Assembly: GCA_900554205.1 (NCBI GenBank)
Contig: USGM01000037.1
Location: 1 to 25,738 of the forward strand
Reading direction: 5' to 3'
DNA length: 25,738 nucleotides
Source: an uncultured Lachnospiraceae bacterium
GTDB lineage: Bacteria; Bacillota; Clostridia; Lachnospirales; Lachnospiraceae
A program made the translations under genes and the position numbers. Positions 7,252 to 16,214 of this stretch are shown here, piece by piece. Numbering within the stretch: position 1 is the stretch's first letter; every line of letters starts with the position of its first letter. The notes below the pieces were generated by a model. It did no database searches. It was not told the DNA's origin and saw nothing but the letters and a program-made list of their open reading frames with translations.

Positions 7252-7277
7252 GTGACAAATTAGAAATCTTTAAGCAC

Positions 7278-7306
7278 TTGCAATCAGGGTCTCGCAGTGT
7301 TAAGAT
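7278..7306 (+). promoter_or_regulatory. Candidate promoter of the DNA methyltransferase gene
   Basis: TTGCAA (7278-7283) and TAAGAT (7301-7306) are 17 bp apart and end 27 bp before the ATG. Both are 4-of-6 matches. The methyltransferase's own HTH domain may bind near here, by analogy with SsoII-type enzymes. Confidence 0.45.
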
Positions 7307-7333
7307 AAATTCATAACTTTAGGGAGTGCAGAA

Positions 7334-8572
7334 ATGAATTTGTCGAAAGTAAAGATAAAGGAGGCCATGGAGGCGCAGGGAATCAATACCTTTACCGAAT
7401 TGGCTGAGAAACTTGGAATTACCAAAAATCAATTATCCGTCATGCTGTCTGGAAATTACAGTCCTGTCAAATCCAGAGTAGAAGAATTATGTGACCTATT
7501 AGAAATAAATCTGGACGCAATTGTTGACCTTAGCTTTACGCCGGGAGCAGATAATATTGCGATAATTAATGGCAACGATGTAACCTCAATCGAACTGTTT
7601 GCTGGAGCTGGCGGTCTGGCTCTAGGTCTGGAACAAGCAGGAATCAAAACTCTAGAATATGTTGAGTTTGATAAGGCCTGTTGCGAGACCTTGCGTACAA
7701 ACAGACCCACATGGAATGTTCTTTGCGAAGATATTCATAATGTAAGCTTCACAGAATATAAGGATAAAGTTGATATTGTAACTGGAGGTTTCCCCTGTCA
7801 GGCATTCTCTTTCGCAGGCAAAAAGTTAGGATTTGAAGATACACGGGGTACTCTCTTTCATGAATTTGCACGTTGCGTGAAGGAAGTTCAACCGAAAATG
7901 TTTATGGCTGAAAATGTTCGTGGGCTAGTATCGCATGACAAAGGTCGAACCCTTTCAACTATTATTGAAGTGTTTGAATCATTAGATTACCGAGTAGAAA
8001 AAAAGATACTGAATGCTTGCTATTTTGGAGTTGGGCAAAAAAGAGAACGGATTGTAATAATCGGAATTAGAAAAGATCTAAATATTAAATTTGAATATCC
8101 CGAAGCCGACAAAAAGTGGACTACACTGAAGGATGCTCTCAAAGACTGTCCCAAAAGTAGTGGTGTAGAATATAGTGAAAAGAAGAAAAAAGTCCTAGCC
8201 TTAGTTCCTCCGGGGGGATGCTGGATTAACCTTCCAGAAAATATTGCTAAAGATTATATGGGAAAGTCGTTCTATTCAGGCGGCGGGCGCAGAGGTATGG
8301 CACGAAGAATCAGTTGGGAAGAACCGTGTCTTACTTTGACTTGTAGTCCTTCCCAAAAACAGACTGAAAGATGTCATCCTGAAGAAACCCGACCATTTAC
8401 GATACGCGAATCTGCAAGAATCCAATCATTCCCTGATGACTGGACTTTTTGTGGCGGAATTGGTGATCAGTATAAGCAAATAGGAAATGCCGTGCCTGTT
8501 GAAATGGCTAGGCGCATAGGCGTTCAGCTTGTAAAAGCAGTCCATGATTATAAAGAAAATCTGATGGATTAG
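7334..8572 (+). CDS. DNA (cytosine-5) methyltransferase with N-terminal HTH domain
   Basis: Residues 1-66 form an Xre-type helix-turn-helix (TFTELAEKLGITKNQLSVML). Residues ~84-405 are a full m5C methyltransferase. Motif I is FAGAGGLALG (89-98), the catalytic loop is GGFPCQAFSF with Cys155, motif VI is AENVRG (192-197), motif VIII is QKRER (235-239), motif IX is RPFTIRESARIQSFPDDW and motif X is GNAVP (384-388). The target recognition stretch between VIII and IX is short. The enzyme would protect the host from the convergent nuclease. The start has AGGGAG eight bases upstream. Family knowledge (SsoII, EcoRII-like enzymes) shows that such N-terminal HTHs can repress the gene's own promoter. 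The gene overlaps the nuclease gene by 4 bp, tail to tail. Confidence 0.93.
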   Translation: MNLSKVKIKEAMEAQGINTFTELAEKLGITKNQLSVMLSGNYSPVKSRVEELCDLLEINLDAIVDLSFTPGADNIAIINGNDVTSIELFAGAGGLALGLEQAGIKTLEYVEFDKACCETLRTNRPTWNVLCEDIHNVSFTEYKDKVDIVTGGFPCQAFSFAGKKLGFEDTRGTLFHEFARCVKEVQPKMFMAENVRGLVSHDKGRTLSTIIEVFESLDYRVEKKILNACYFGVGQKRERIVIIGIRKDLNIKFEYPEADKKWTTLKDALKDCPKSSGVEYSEKKKKVLALVPPGGCWINLPENIAKDYMGKSFYSGGGRRGMARRISWEEPCLTLTCSPSQKQTERCHPEETRPFTIRESARIQSFPDDWTFCGGIGDQYKQIGNAVPVEMARRIGVQLVKAVHDYKENLMD

Positions 8573-9279
8573 TTTTCTTTTCTCAATTCTGTAAAATATG
8601 CCGCTAAACGGTCAATCGTGTTGTTCAAGAGCTCTGAACTATTCATCTCCTCAGCAACCTCGGCGAATGCAGAAATTAGATCGTCGTAAAAGGCCGCATC
8701 TCCTGTCAGGTGATGCCAAAAATCTTTTCCGACATAAACAGGATAGTCCTCAGCAATCTTTTGATAGTGGCTACTCAACTCGGATTCGTTTCCATAAAAA
8801 ACGCCGACAACACAATCTGCGGATGCAATGCGAACACCATTAGTTCTTCCAAGATTGATAAGCGCCCGAAAATGGTCTTTAATTACGGGGACATCATCCT
8901 TATTAATGGTGTTTGGACCGGCTTTTATCTGACAATACTTCCTAACGCCATCAAAGGCATCTATAAATTCTATATCAATCCCTGACGTTGTGGAAGCATA
9001 AGCCGCTAATACATCATTACAAAAATACTGCATATTTGTACCAAAAGAAGTCGTAATAGATGTTCCAAGAACCCGCGGATATATGAGCGCTTTTGCCATA
9101 CTTTCAGGTGTAGAATTTCCAAAAGCAAACTGAGCCAGATATTTATTCAAAAACGGATTAATATTAAATTCTGAAATGTCTTGAAGCTTTTTCGTATTAG
9201 CATTATGGTTTTGAACAATTCTGCTACGAAAAAATTTTTTTGCCGAAGTAAGAATATTTTGTTTTTCCTGATCTGTCAT
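8569..9279 (-). CDS. Type II restriction endonuclease, PmeII/EcoO109I-like
   Basis: The 236-residue protein is encoded tail to tail with the m5C methyltransferase. It contains a PD-(D/E)xK-like core: G-I-D-I-E-F-I-D (D102, E104) followed about 13 residues later by Y-C-Q-I-K-A-G-P-N-T-I-N (K119). This resembles the PmeII/EcoO109I group of nucleases, as I remember it. The N-terminal region is helical and rich in Asn and Phe. I choose ATG at 9279, ten bases after AAGGAG. A TTG at 9285 is also possible and adds two residues. The recognition site cannot be read from the sequence. A site of GGNCC type would fit the family but is only a guess. The gene looks intact. Confidence 0.8.
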   Translation of the reverse strand: MTDQEKQNILTSAKKFFRSRIVQNHNANTKKLQDISEFNINPFLNKYLAQFAFGNSTPESMAKALIYPRVLGTSITTSFGTNMQYFCNDVLAAYASTTSGIDIEFIDAFDGVRKYCQIKAGPNTINKDDVPVIKDHFRALINLGRTNGVRIASADCVVGVFYGNESELSSHYQKIAEDYPVYVGKDFWHHLTGDAAFYDDLISAFAEVAEEMNSSELLNNTIDRLAAYFTELRKEN

Positions 9280-9308
9280 AAGCAATGTTCTCCTTTATTA
9301 TTAATTCT

Positions 9309-9337
9309 ATTATAGCATTTAGGAAATGGTAAAACAA
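9309..9337 (-). promoter_or_regulatory. Candidate promoter of the restriction endonuclease gene
   Basis: A perfect minus-strand TATAAT (9309-9314) has TTGTTT (9332-9337) 17 bp upstream. It lies about 30 bp before the gene start. Confidence 0.55.
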
Positions 9338-9408
9338 GGCAATTAATAATTGCACATTATGTTAGAATAAATAAGCTATGAATTTTCAAGTTAGACGGAA
9401 AGGCAGCA

Positions 9409-10257
9409 ATGATGAAGACAGGACTGATTTTAGAGGGCGGGGCAATGCGTGGGCTGTTTACAGCCGGTGCTATGGATGTCATGATGGAGCGGGGAATCCC
9501 TTTTGACGGCGTTATCGGGGTTTCCGCCGGGGCAGCCTTTGGCTGTAACTATCTCTCCGGGCAGATCGGGCGCGTCCTCCGGTACAACACACAGTTCTGC
9601 CGTGACAAGCGTTACTGCGGTCTTCGCCCATTGCTGAAAAACGGAAATATTTACAGTACAGACTTCTGCTATGGCGAAGTTCCGCTAAAGCTGGATGTCT
9701 TTGATTTTGCAGCCTTTGAGCACAACCCGGCGGAGTTTTACGTCGTCTGCACTGACATTGAGACAGGCAAACCGATATATCATAAATACACCGGGCAGAA
9801 GGATCACGGCTTCGACTGGATCAGGGCGTCCGCATCCATGCCCTTAGTGTCACAGATCGTCGAAATCGATGGGCAAAAGCTGTTAGACGGCGGTATTTCC
9901 GACTCCATCCCGGTAAAATACTTTGAACAGATTGGCTATGACCGAAATGTGGCTGTGCTGACACAGCCGGACGACTACCGTAAATCCGCAAACCGGATGC
10001 TGCCGCTTATCCGCCGCAAATACAGAGCCTACCCCAAGCTGGTAGAGGCGCTTGCCAACCGTCATCTGATGTACAATGAGGAACTGGACTATATTGCAAA
10101 GGAAGAGTCCGACGGACGACTGTTTGTCATCCGCCCGGAAACTGCTCTTCCCATCCGCCGCGTAGAAAAAGACCCGGAAAAGCTGAGACTGGCTTATCAG
10201 GCGGGACGAGATGCCGCATCCTCCCGCATGGAAGCGTTGCTCGCGTTCCTAACGTAA
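9409..10257 (+). CDS. Patatin-like phospholipase (RssA/YjjU type)
   Basis: The 282-residue protein shows the three patatin signatures: the oxyanion Gly-rich loop LEGGAMRG (8-15), the nucleophile elbow G-V-S-A-G with Ser39, and the dyad partner Asp160 in LLDGGISDSIP. These enzymes are serine acyl hydrolases of the cytoplasm or inner membrane face. The natural lipid substrate is unknown for this subgroup. The start ATG (two ATGs in a row) is preceded by GGAAAGG. Its last 9 bp overlap the end of the membrane-protein gene on the other strand. This gene is also the first on the GC-richer side of the window. Confidence 0.88.
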   Translation: MMKTGLILEGGAMRGLFTAGAMDVMMERGIPFDGVIGVSAGAAFGCNYLSGQIGRVLRYNTQFCRDKRYCGLRPLLKNGNIYSTDFCYGEVPLKLDVFDFAAFEHNPAEFYVVCTDIETGKPIYHKYTGQKDHGFDWIRASASMPLVSQIVEIDGQKLLDGGISDSIPVKYFEQIGYDRNVAVLTQPDDYRKSANRMLPLIRRKYRAYPKLVEALANRHLMYNEELDYIAKEESDGRLFVIRPETALPIRRVEKDPEKLRLAYQAGRDAASSRMEALLAFLT

Positions 10258-11892
10258 CTTCGTCCCATCATTCTTCCTTACCTCCCACAGAAACGCTTCT
10301 CCCATTCCGAAAATGACAAACATGGTGCTGACATTCATGGATTGCTGGAAGCTGAAAATATTATTGACGGTATAGGCGAGCAGCGCCATGCCACAGGCAA
10401 AGATCAGTGCGCTCCGCCCCTTTGCACGCATAAAATCCCTGATGCCACAGATTATCATCCCGGCAAATCCGATGCACCCGAGAATACCGGTATTGACCAG
10501 TATTGTTATCCACTCGTTATGTGCGTTCGTCAACCTTGAAAAACCAAACATATTCGTTACATCCGCATATAAATCCGGTACTGTTTCACTGTCAATAAAC
10601 GCCCACATGCAGTCCGGTCCAACGCCAACCAGCTTGTGCCACAAATTCTGTTCCGCAAAACATCTCAAACCAAAGCTCCACGTTGATAAGCGATTGCTGC
10701 CCCAGCGGGCATCAATAGTAAACAATGGATTGTCCGACAGCCTCCCGAGACTTCCGGGGTGCCGCGTATTCACTACCGCCATGATCAACACTGCGACGAC
10801 TGTGACAATGCTTCCGGCAACTCCAAAGATTGCTATGGCACGGAATAATTTCACACTGTATTTTCCTGTTTTTTTCATGCGTGTGACCAACAGAAGCATA
10901 ACTGCTGACACTGCTGTCATGACAACAGGAAATGTGCCATAGGTGATAATGCGTGAGGTGTTTGCAATATAAACGACACTGACCGACGGAATCAGCTGTA
11001 GCAGATAAACCGCAAGGCATCCCACACAGAGCAGCACCATCTCCTGCCAGAAGGTAAGCATCCTGTCCGCGTCTTTTACCGATGTACAGAACATCACCGG
11101 CACTATGACGGCGAGTGTCACCAGTCCGCTGTCACTGCCCTGAAGAACTAGCGACACCAGCCCAAGCATGGTGTATGCCATCAGCAATATCCTCTGACAG
11201 GCCTTCAGCCCGCTTCCCCTCCACAGGAGCGTCGTACCGATAAATACTGTCACAACCGAATACCCGCAATACCAGTTGATATTTCCTATTGTTGATATGT
11301 ATCCCTCTCCCGCAGATTCGATTCCGAACGGATAACCGCCAAATCTGTTTACAACCCCCATGAAGAACACTGCTGCCGAAGCCGGGAGCACCGTGTAAAA
11401 GATCCATTTCTTCGGCTCCCATAGACGGGAAACGAGAAAGTAGATCATGACAAGTGTAAGCTGTGGAAGAAAGCCCATATACCAGCCCTGCGTGCCCCAG
11501 AGCGCCTCATCCTTATAATCCGAGCTGAGATATGCCAGAAGCAGCGCCACTCCGTACAGAAAAGCGAAGCCATCCGTCAGGCTGATGTCCTTCTTTATCC
11601 TGTCAATGATTTTAGTTTCTCTCCGATTTTTCATCAGAAGAACCAATCCGATCACAATGTAAGCAAGCAGCGGAAGCAGCATCGCCTTTCCCGCAAAGGC
11701 GCTGACCTTGTCAAAGAAGGTTGCCTTGTCCGTGCCCATATGGGCATACCCCTTTGTATTATAAAAGGGCAGCACCGTCAGAATAAGCAGTATATAAATA
11801 CTGATCATATATTCCAGAACAACCTTCAATACCTGGTTTATGTTTTCCAGCACAGCTTCCTGATGACTTTTCTTCGGTGTGTATAAGCGCAT
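10249..11892 (-). CDS. O-antigen-ligase-like multi-spanning membrane protein (Wzy_C type)
   Basis: The 547-residue protein has about twelve hydrophobic helices. A long hydrophilic loop in the second half contains RWGSNRLSTWSFGLRCFAEQ, a GVGPDCMW stretch and then TNAHNEWITILVNTGILGCI. The G-x-G-P-D and A-H-N-x-W...G-I-L-G patterns are typical of the O-antigen ligase/polymerase domain. A Gram-positive member would act on lipid-linked or cell-surface glycans, but the substrate is unknown. I choose ATG at 11892 because GGAGG lies 4-6 bases upstream. The TTG at 11904 would overlap that ribosome site. It follows the AI-2E-type permease gene by a short gap of about 40 bp and is probably co-transcribed with it. 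Confidence 0.8.
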   Translation of the reverse strand: MRLYTPKKSHQEAVLENINQVLKVVLEYMISIYILLILTVLPFYNTKGYAHMGTDKATFFDKVSAFAGKAMLLPLLAYIVIGLVLLMKNRRETKIIDRIKKDISLTDGFAFLYGVALLLAYLSSDYKDEALWGTQGWYMGFLPQLTLVMIYFLVSRLWEPKKWIFYTVLPASAAVFFMGVVNRFGGYPFGIESAGEGYISTIGNINWYCGYSVVTVFIGTTLLWRGSGLKACQRILLMAYTMLGLVSLVLQGSDSGLVTLAVIVPVMFCTSVKDADRMLTFWQEMVLLCVGCLAVYLLQLIPSVSVVYIANTSRIITYGTFPVVMTAVSAVMLLLVTRMKKTGKYSVKLFRAIAIFGVAGSIVTVVAVLIMAVVNTRHPGSLGRLSDNPLFTIDARWGSNRLSTWSFGLRCFAEQNLWHKLVGVGPDCMWAFIDSETVPDLYADVTNMFGFSRLTNAHNEWITILVNTGILGCIGFAGMIICGIRDFMRAKGRSALIFACGMALLAYTVNNIFSFQQSMNVSTMFVIFGMGEAFLWEVRKNDGTKLR

Positions 11893-11930
11893 GATTTCCT
11901 CCAAAACATCCTATTACCATCCATCATAGT

Positions 11931-12995
11931 CTACTCCGCATCTTTCGTCAAATGCTTTTCCCGCCGTCGCTCCAGACTAAAATAGGACTGATAGATGATA
12001 ATGAAGCCGAGCGGCCCCTCGATGATCCCCCAGATGCCGAAAAGCTGGACACCCGCATAGATTGACAAAAGAATCGCTATAGGCGACACCCCTACCTTCC
12101 TGCCAATCAGCTTCGGTTCCATAAATTCCCTGATAAAAATACAGGCAATATAGAGTATCAGACACACGACTGTCCTGACATAATAGCCCTGCAAAAACTG
12201 CTGGATTCCCAGCGGAACCAGTACGATCCCCGTTCCGATAAAGGGAAGGGCATCCAGAATCCCGGCGACAAGTCCCCAAAGGACACCGTGACGGATGCCG
12301 CTGACCCCTAGCGTTATTGCCGAAAGTCCCCCGATGACACTCATGATAATGATCTGGGCTTTGACATAGGTGGCGATATACCGGATGATGCCGCAGATGA
12401 TTTCCAGAAACATATGGCACTCTTCCCTGTCGAGCAGCCTGTTCATAATGTCATCGTAATCCCGCGCGAGCAGAACGGTTGCGATCAGAAAGCTGACAAG
12501 AAATCCGCCGAAGGCAGCCACCGCCTTGATATACTTTAACGACTGCGACAACATGTCCGGCACCAGCTGGAGCTGAAACCAGTCGATTCCCTCACGGATG
12601 CCGGAGGAGATCGTCTCCTCCAGATAGGTGCTGTCGATCTTAATCGCCCTTCCGACCATTTCACAGAGCCTGTGTACTGCGGTGTAAATTTCCGCCTCAA
12701 AGGAATCCAGACTGACGAACCATCCCGGCAGGCTGCCAACAATCCATGAAAACAGAATCCAGACGAGCAGTCCGAGAAAACCGCATGCCAGAAGGAGCAG
12801 CAGCACCGCCCCCACCTGTCTGTGGATCTTCAGACGGCTCTGCATCCTCTGGAGCAGTGGGCCGAAAATTGTCACAAACAGCATTGCAATCAGAATCGGC
12901 AAGGTCAGCGGCGCAAGAACCTTGAGAAAAAAATAAACTGCCCCTGTCAAAAGGAGCAGTCTCACTAAACGGCTATCTTTTATTTTCTCCACCAT
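11931..12995 (-). CDS. AI-2E-family transporter
   Basis: The 354-residue protein has the family arrangement: two to three N-terminal helices, a long amphipathic loop (about 85-150), a helix pair around 150-180 and a C-terminal bundle. The bundle contains GVLWGLVAGILDALPFIGTG, a VPLG segment and an EPKLIGRKVGVSPI stretch. These are the conserved AI-2E/YtvI/PerM patterns. Family members export autoinducer-2 or act as ion antiporters, and the substrate here is unknown. I choose ATG at 12995 because GGGAGG lies eight bases ahead. An earlier ATG at 13028 has no good site. It is first in a two-gene unit with the ligase-like membrane protein. Confidence 0.88.
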   Translation of the reverse strand: MVEKIKDSRLVRLLLLTGAVYFFLKVLAPLTLPILIAMLFVTIFGPLLQRMQSRLKIHRQVGAVLLLLLACGFLGLLVWILFSWIVGSLPGWFVSLDSFEAEIYTAVHRLCEMVGRAIKIDSTYLEETISSGIREGIDWFQLQLVPDMLSQSLKYIKAVAAFGGFLVSFLIATVLLARDYDDIMNRLLDREECHMFLEIICGIIRYIATYVKAQIIIMSVIGGLSAITLGVSGIRHGVLWGLVAGILDALPFIGTGIVLVPLGIQQFLQGYYVRTVVCLILYIACIFIREFMEPKLIGRKVGVSPIAILLSIYAGVQLFGIWGIIEGPLGFIIIYQSYFSLERRREKHLTKDAE

Positions 12996-13060
12996 ACTGT
13001 CCGCCTCCCATGAAAAATTCTGTCTCATGTGCTTAGTATGGTTGTTTTCGGCTGAAATAT

Positions 13061-13756
13061 TTACAGGTCGAAAAAGGAAAATGCTTTCGTGGCGGGAGAT
13101 ATCCGGAAATGCAGCTGCTTCCCTGTCACCGGCTGCCTGACCGCAAGGCTGTACGCGCAGAGCGCCACAGAAGTCACCCCCAATGCGCGGGCTACCGTTT
13201 TTGTCGCCTCGTCCGCATATTTTTCATCTCCGAGCAGCGCCATACCGGCATTTGCCATCTGCGCACGGATCTGGTGGAATCTTCCTGTCTCGATTTCGAT
13301 GTCCGCAAGAGACAATTCCCCCTGCTCTGTGGAAATAGTCTTAACTGTCTTATAATGCAGAACCGCTCTCTTCGCTCCACTCTCGGCTGCCGCGCCTTCA
13401 GGAACGATAATCGCCCTTCCGGCGGCGACGTCCTTGGACAGGTAATCCACAAGCTCTCCCTCCGCAGCCGCAGGTTTTCCACAAAAAACGGCATAGTATT
13501 GTTTATTCAGCTGGTTCGTCAGTGCCGCTGCGGCATTTTTGTTCTTCGCAAACACAAGCAGCCCTTCCACGGGCTGATCGAGACGGTGAACGATCCCGAG
13601 ATACGGCTGACCTTTTTGACCGGACTTTGAGGAGAGAGAATTTTTCAGTTCACTGACAACATCCTGCTGCCCGATACGCGCTGTCTGGGTCGCCAGCCCT
13701 GCCGGTTTGTGAATCACTAAGATATCTTTATCCTCATATACGATTTCCGTTCTCAT
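13061..13756 (-). CDS. RluA-family pseudouridine synthase
   Basis: The 231-residue protein has the RluA-type core: a first conserved strand (VIHKPAGLATQ, residues 14-24), the catalytic HRLDQPVEG motif with Asp60, and the late ETGRFHQIRAQMA motif. It should convert specific uridines of rRNA or tRNA to pseudouridine. No S4 domain is present, so it is shorter than RluD. The ATG at 13756 lies within the last 23 bases of the choloylglycine hydrolase gene, with GAAGG upstream, indicating translational coupling. Which RNA base is modified cannot be told. Confidence 0.88.
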   Translation of the reverse strand: MRTEIVYEDKDILVIHKPAGLATQTARIGQQDVVSELKNSLSSKSGQKGQPYLGIVHRLDQPVEGLLVFAKNKNAAAALTNQLNKQYYAVFCGKPAAAEGELVDYLSKDVAAGRAIIVPEGAAAESGAKRAVLHYKTVKTISTEQGELSLADIEIETGRFHQIRAQMANAGMALLGDEKYADEATKTVARALGVTSVALCAYSLAVRQPVTGKQLHFRISPATKAFSFFDL

Positions 13757-14744
13757 CCTGTGCGTACCTTCCATTTTCCCAACGGATCTGCTCCGTCTGA
13801 ACAAGAGGATAACATTTTAATTCACAGCTGTCCAGATTTTCGCGGTACATATCCACAGCCGTGATCTGATGGTTGCCGTAAGTCGTGTAATAGTAAATAC
13901 CCTTATCCACATTACAGCAGGAGGTATAAATGGTAAGCTCGTACTTTCCCTCCTCCACCTCACAGCAGCCCCGCTGTTGTTCCACCGCGCCTAAAATATG
14001 GAAAAACTGGCTCACGCTCTCTTCCTCGGAAATCCCCGACACGGAATTTTGTTTTACAAACGCCACCCGGACAAAACGGGACGCGGAGGACAAATCCCCC
14101 GGCAGCCCCAGCGCGCCCATTCCGCGGCTGTAGGGCTTTAAATCCAGCGCATCGGAAAAAAGATTCTGCGGCTGCCGCACGGAAAGCCGCATATAGTCAT
14201 TCAGGCGGAACATTTGCAGCGGAAACGGCGGGTTATTCGTAAGAACGCCGACCGGATTCTCATAGACATGCAGGCCGTCCGCCATGCTCTCGACCGTCAG
14301 TGCCTCCCTGCTGTCCGCGATCAGCCAGTGCAGCTGGGCACAGGGATAATGTTCATTGTATGGAGTGCCGACAAGATTGATTCTTTCGAGAAGCGCCCTT
14401 ACCTCCCCGACGGAGCTGCACTGTCCCAGCACCCACGGGATAAATTCAAACTGGGCAACGTTCTCCCGCCCGTCCTGCACTTCGGCATAGACCGCATTTC
14501 CGACGAAGTTAAGCCCCGCCATTCCGACACCTTTTTCGTTAAACGCCTCGTAAAAGAGCGGATAGCCATCTGTCACATGCGCCATGCCGATCATTGCAAA
14601 ATGTGTATTCATTTTCCCCATATGACGGAACACGAGCTCAAAACCTCTCGGCATGACCGTGACCTGTTCGCCATAGGAAAATTCATAATCAAGGGTTCTC
14701 CCCATATAGAAATCTTTCGTCAGATAAGTTGCCGCTGTACACAT
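13734..14744 (-). CDS. Choloylglycine hydrolase family protein (bile salt hydrolase-like)
   Basis: The 336-residue N-terminal nucleophile hydrolase begins M-C-T-A-A-T, so removal of Met exposes the catalytic Cys2. Other expected active-site residues are R16 and D19 (GRTLDYEFSYG), N79 (GLNF), N170/N171 (LTNNPPF) and R223 (ASRFVRVAF). This set fits bile salt hydrolases, which cleave glycine or taurine from conjugated bile acids in the gut. Penicillin V acylases share the fold and remain possible. I choose ATG at 14744 over GTG at 14750 because only the former places Cys at position 2, with AAGGG five bases ahead. No signal peptide is seen. It lies between the rRNA methyltransferase and pseudouridine synthase genes, overlapping the latter. 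Confidence 0.9.
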   Translation of the reverse strand: MCTAATYLTKDFYMGRTLDYEFSYGEQVTVMPRGFELVFRHMGKMNTHFAMIGMAHVTDGYPLFYEAFNEKGVGMAGLNFVGNAVYAEVQDGRENVAQFEFIPWVLGQCSSVGEVRALLERINLVGTPYNEHYPCAQLHWLIADSREALTVESMADGLHVYENPVGVLTNNPPFPLQMFRLNDYMRLSVRQPQNLFSDALDLKPYSRGMGALGLPGDLSSASRFVRVAFVKQNSVSGISEEESVSQFFHILGAVEQQRGCCEVEEGKYELTIYTSCCNVDKGIYYYTTYGNHQITAVDMYRENLDSCELKCYPLVQTEQIRWENGRYAQDENGNRI

Positions 14745-14800
14745 ACGCACCCTTCTTTCCTATTACTTTGTATTTATAGCTTGTCCCTGTTTTTAGAGTA

Positions 14801-16171
14801 CTAAACCGCTCTCATGCTCCGAAGTCCCTTGGGATAATGATTTTTCATGATACCTCCCGCGAGCTTCCCCCAGCCGAGAGAAAAACCATCAACGCAGATC
14901 AGATACCAGCCCTTCTCCCCCTCTGCCGGGAAGGTCTGGCCGTTCAGATACGCCGCCGTTGTCGGATCGTCCGCCCGCAGATTCCATACATGTAATGCCT
15001 CCTCGGGCGAAAGCGCCAGCGCAAGAGCGTGTGACGGCTCGAACCGGTTCTTCTTCAGTTCTCCGAGATGCAGCCCCGGGCGAAGTACCTTAAGACCTTT
15101 CATGTCCGGCAGCTCCTCTGACACCAGATAGAGGTTATCTCCAAACCGGATGTACCGGCCGTGCTCCGGCGTCGTTGCGGCAGCTCCACACAGATTTTCC
15201 CTGCGGAAAGCCAGATATTCCACAAGCTCCTTCTCACTCATGCCCTTTGCCGTTCCGCGGAGCATGGTGCCGCGCCAGTCGGCGGGCATTGTCCCGGCTT
15301 TCTCGAAAACCGCTGCAAAATGTCCCTCGCCCTTAATTTTATGCGGCCAGAGACGGATGGTTCCCATAAGCCTGCCCTCACAGCCCGCCAGTCCGAACTT
15401 CTCCGCGTCGATCGGCACAGCCCGGAAATCGGGATGACACTCCAGAAATCTCTCCACACTGCCCTCGTCCTCCTCTGGTGCAAAGGTACAGGTAGAGTAC
15501 ACCAGCCTTCCTCCGGGGCGCAGCATCGCAGCAGCACAGTCCAGTATTTCATCCTGTCTTTCCGCGCAAAGTGCAACGTTCTCAGGGCTCCATTCGTCAC
15601 ACGCCGCCTCATTCTTCCGGAACATTCCCTCGCCTGAACAGGGTGCGTCAACCAGAATTCTGTCAAAATACGCCGGAAAGCTCTCCGCAAGGCGCGCCGG
15701 GGTCTCATTCGTCACACAGGCGTTGCGGATGCCCATTCTCTCGACATTTTCCGACAGTATTTTCGCTCTCGCGGGATGGATTTCGTTGCAGAGAAGGAAG
15801 CCCTTGCCCATGAGCTTCGCCGCCAGCTGCGTGCTCTTACCGCCCGGTGCGGCGCAGAGATCCAGCACTCTGTCCCCCGGCTGCACCTGCAAAAGCTCCG
15901 CCGGCATCATGGCGCTCGGCTCCTGAATATAGTAGACACCCGCGTCATGATAGGGATGCTTTCCGGGCTGCAGCTCCGCTTCATAGTAATAGCCGTTTTC
16001 CGCCCACGGAACCGGCGCAAGCTGTGCCAGAGAGCCCGGTCTGGCATCGCCCGCCTTCAGGGCATTCACCCGGAGAGCCTGATATCTCTCCTGTTCAAAG
16101 CTGGCAAGAAATTCCCCATATTCTTCCCCCAGCATCTGCTGCATTCTATCTAAAAAAGCCTCCGGAAGCAT
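14801..16171 (-). CDS. RsmF/NOL1-NOP2-Sun-type RNA m5C methyltransferase
   Basis: The 456-residue protein has a helical N-terminal segment and a SAM-binding domain with DLCAAPGGKS (104-113). The two catalytic cysteines are present in DAPCSGEGMF (Cys178) and YSTCTF (Cys228). A C-terminal RsmF-like/PUA-type region covers about 310-456 and includes GRYIRFGDNLYLV and RPGLHLGELKKNRFEPSHA. By family it methylates a cytosine of 16S rRNA, possibly more than one. The start has AAGGATGG about 12 bases upstream. It is first in the apparent operon with the choloylglycine hydrolase and pseudouridine synthase, separated from the former by 56 bp. Confidence 0.9.
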   Translation of the reverse strand: MLPEAFLDRMQQMLGEEYGEFLASFEQERYQALRVNALKAGDARPGSLAQLAPVPWAENGYYYEAELQPGKHPYHDAGVYYIQEPSAMMPAELLQVQPGDRVLDLCAAPGGKSTQLAAKLMGKGFLLCNEIHPARAKILSENVERMGIRNACVTNETPARLAESFPAYFDRILVDAPCSGEGMFRKNEAACDEWSPENVALCAERQDEILDCAAAMLRPGGRLVYSTCTFAPEEDEGSVERFLECHPDFRAVPIDAEKFGLAGCEGRLMGTIRLWPHKIKGEGHFAAVFEKAGTMPADWRGTMLRGTAKGMSEKELVEYLAFRRENLCGAAATTPEHGRYIRFGDNLYLVSEELPDMKGLKVLRPGLHLGELKKNRFEPSHALALALSPEEALHVWNLRADDPTTAAYLNGQTFPAEGEKGWYLICVDGFSLGWGKLAGGIMKNHYPKGLRSMRAV

Positions 16172-16214
16172 CTGATTTCATTCCATCCTTTCCTGTTTCT
16201 GAATCATTAACCCT

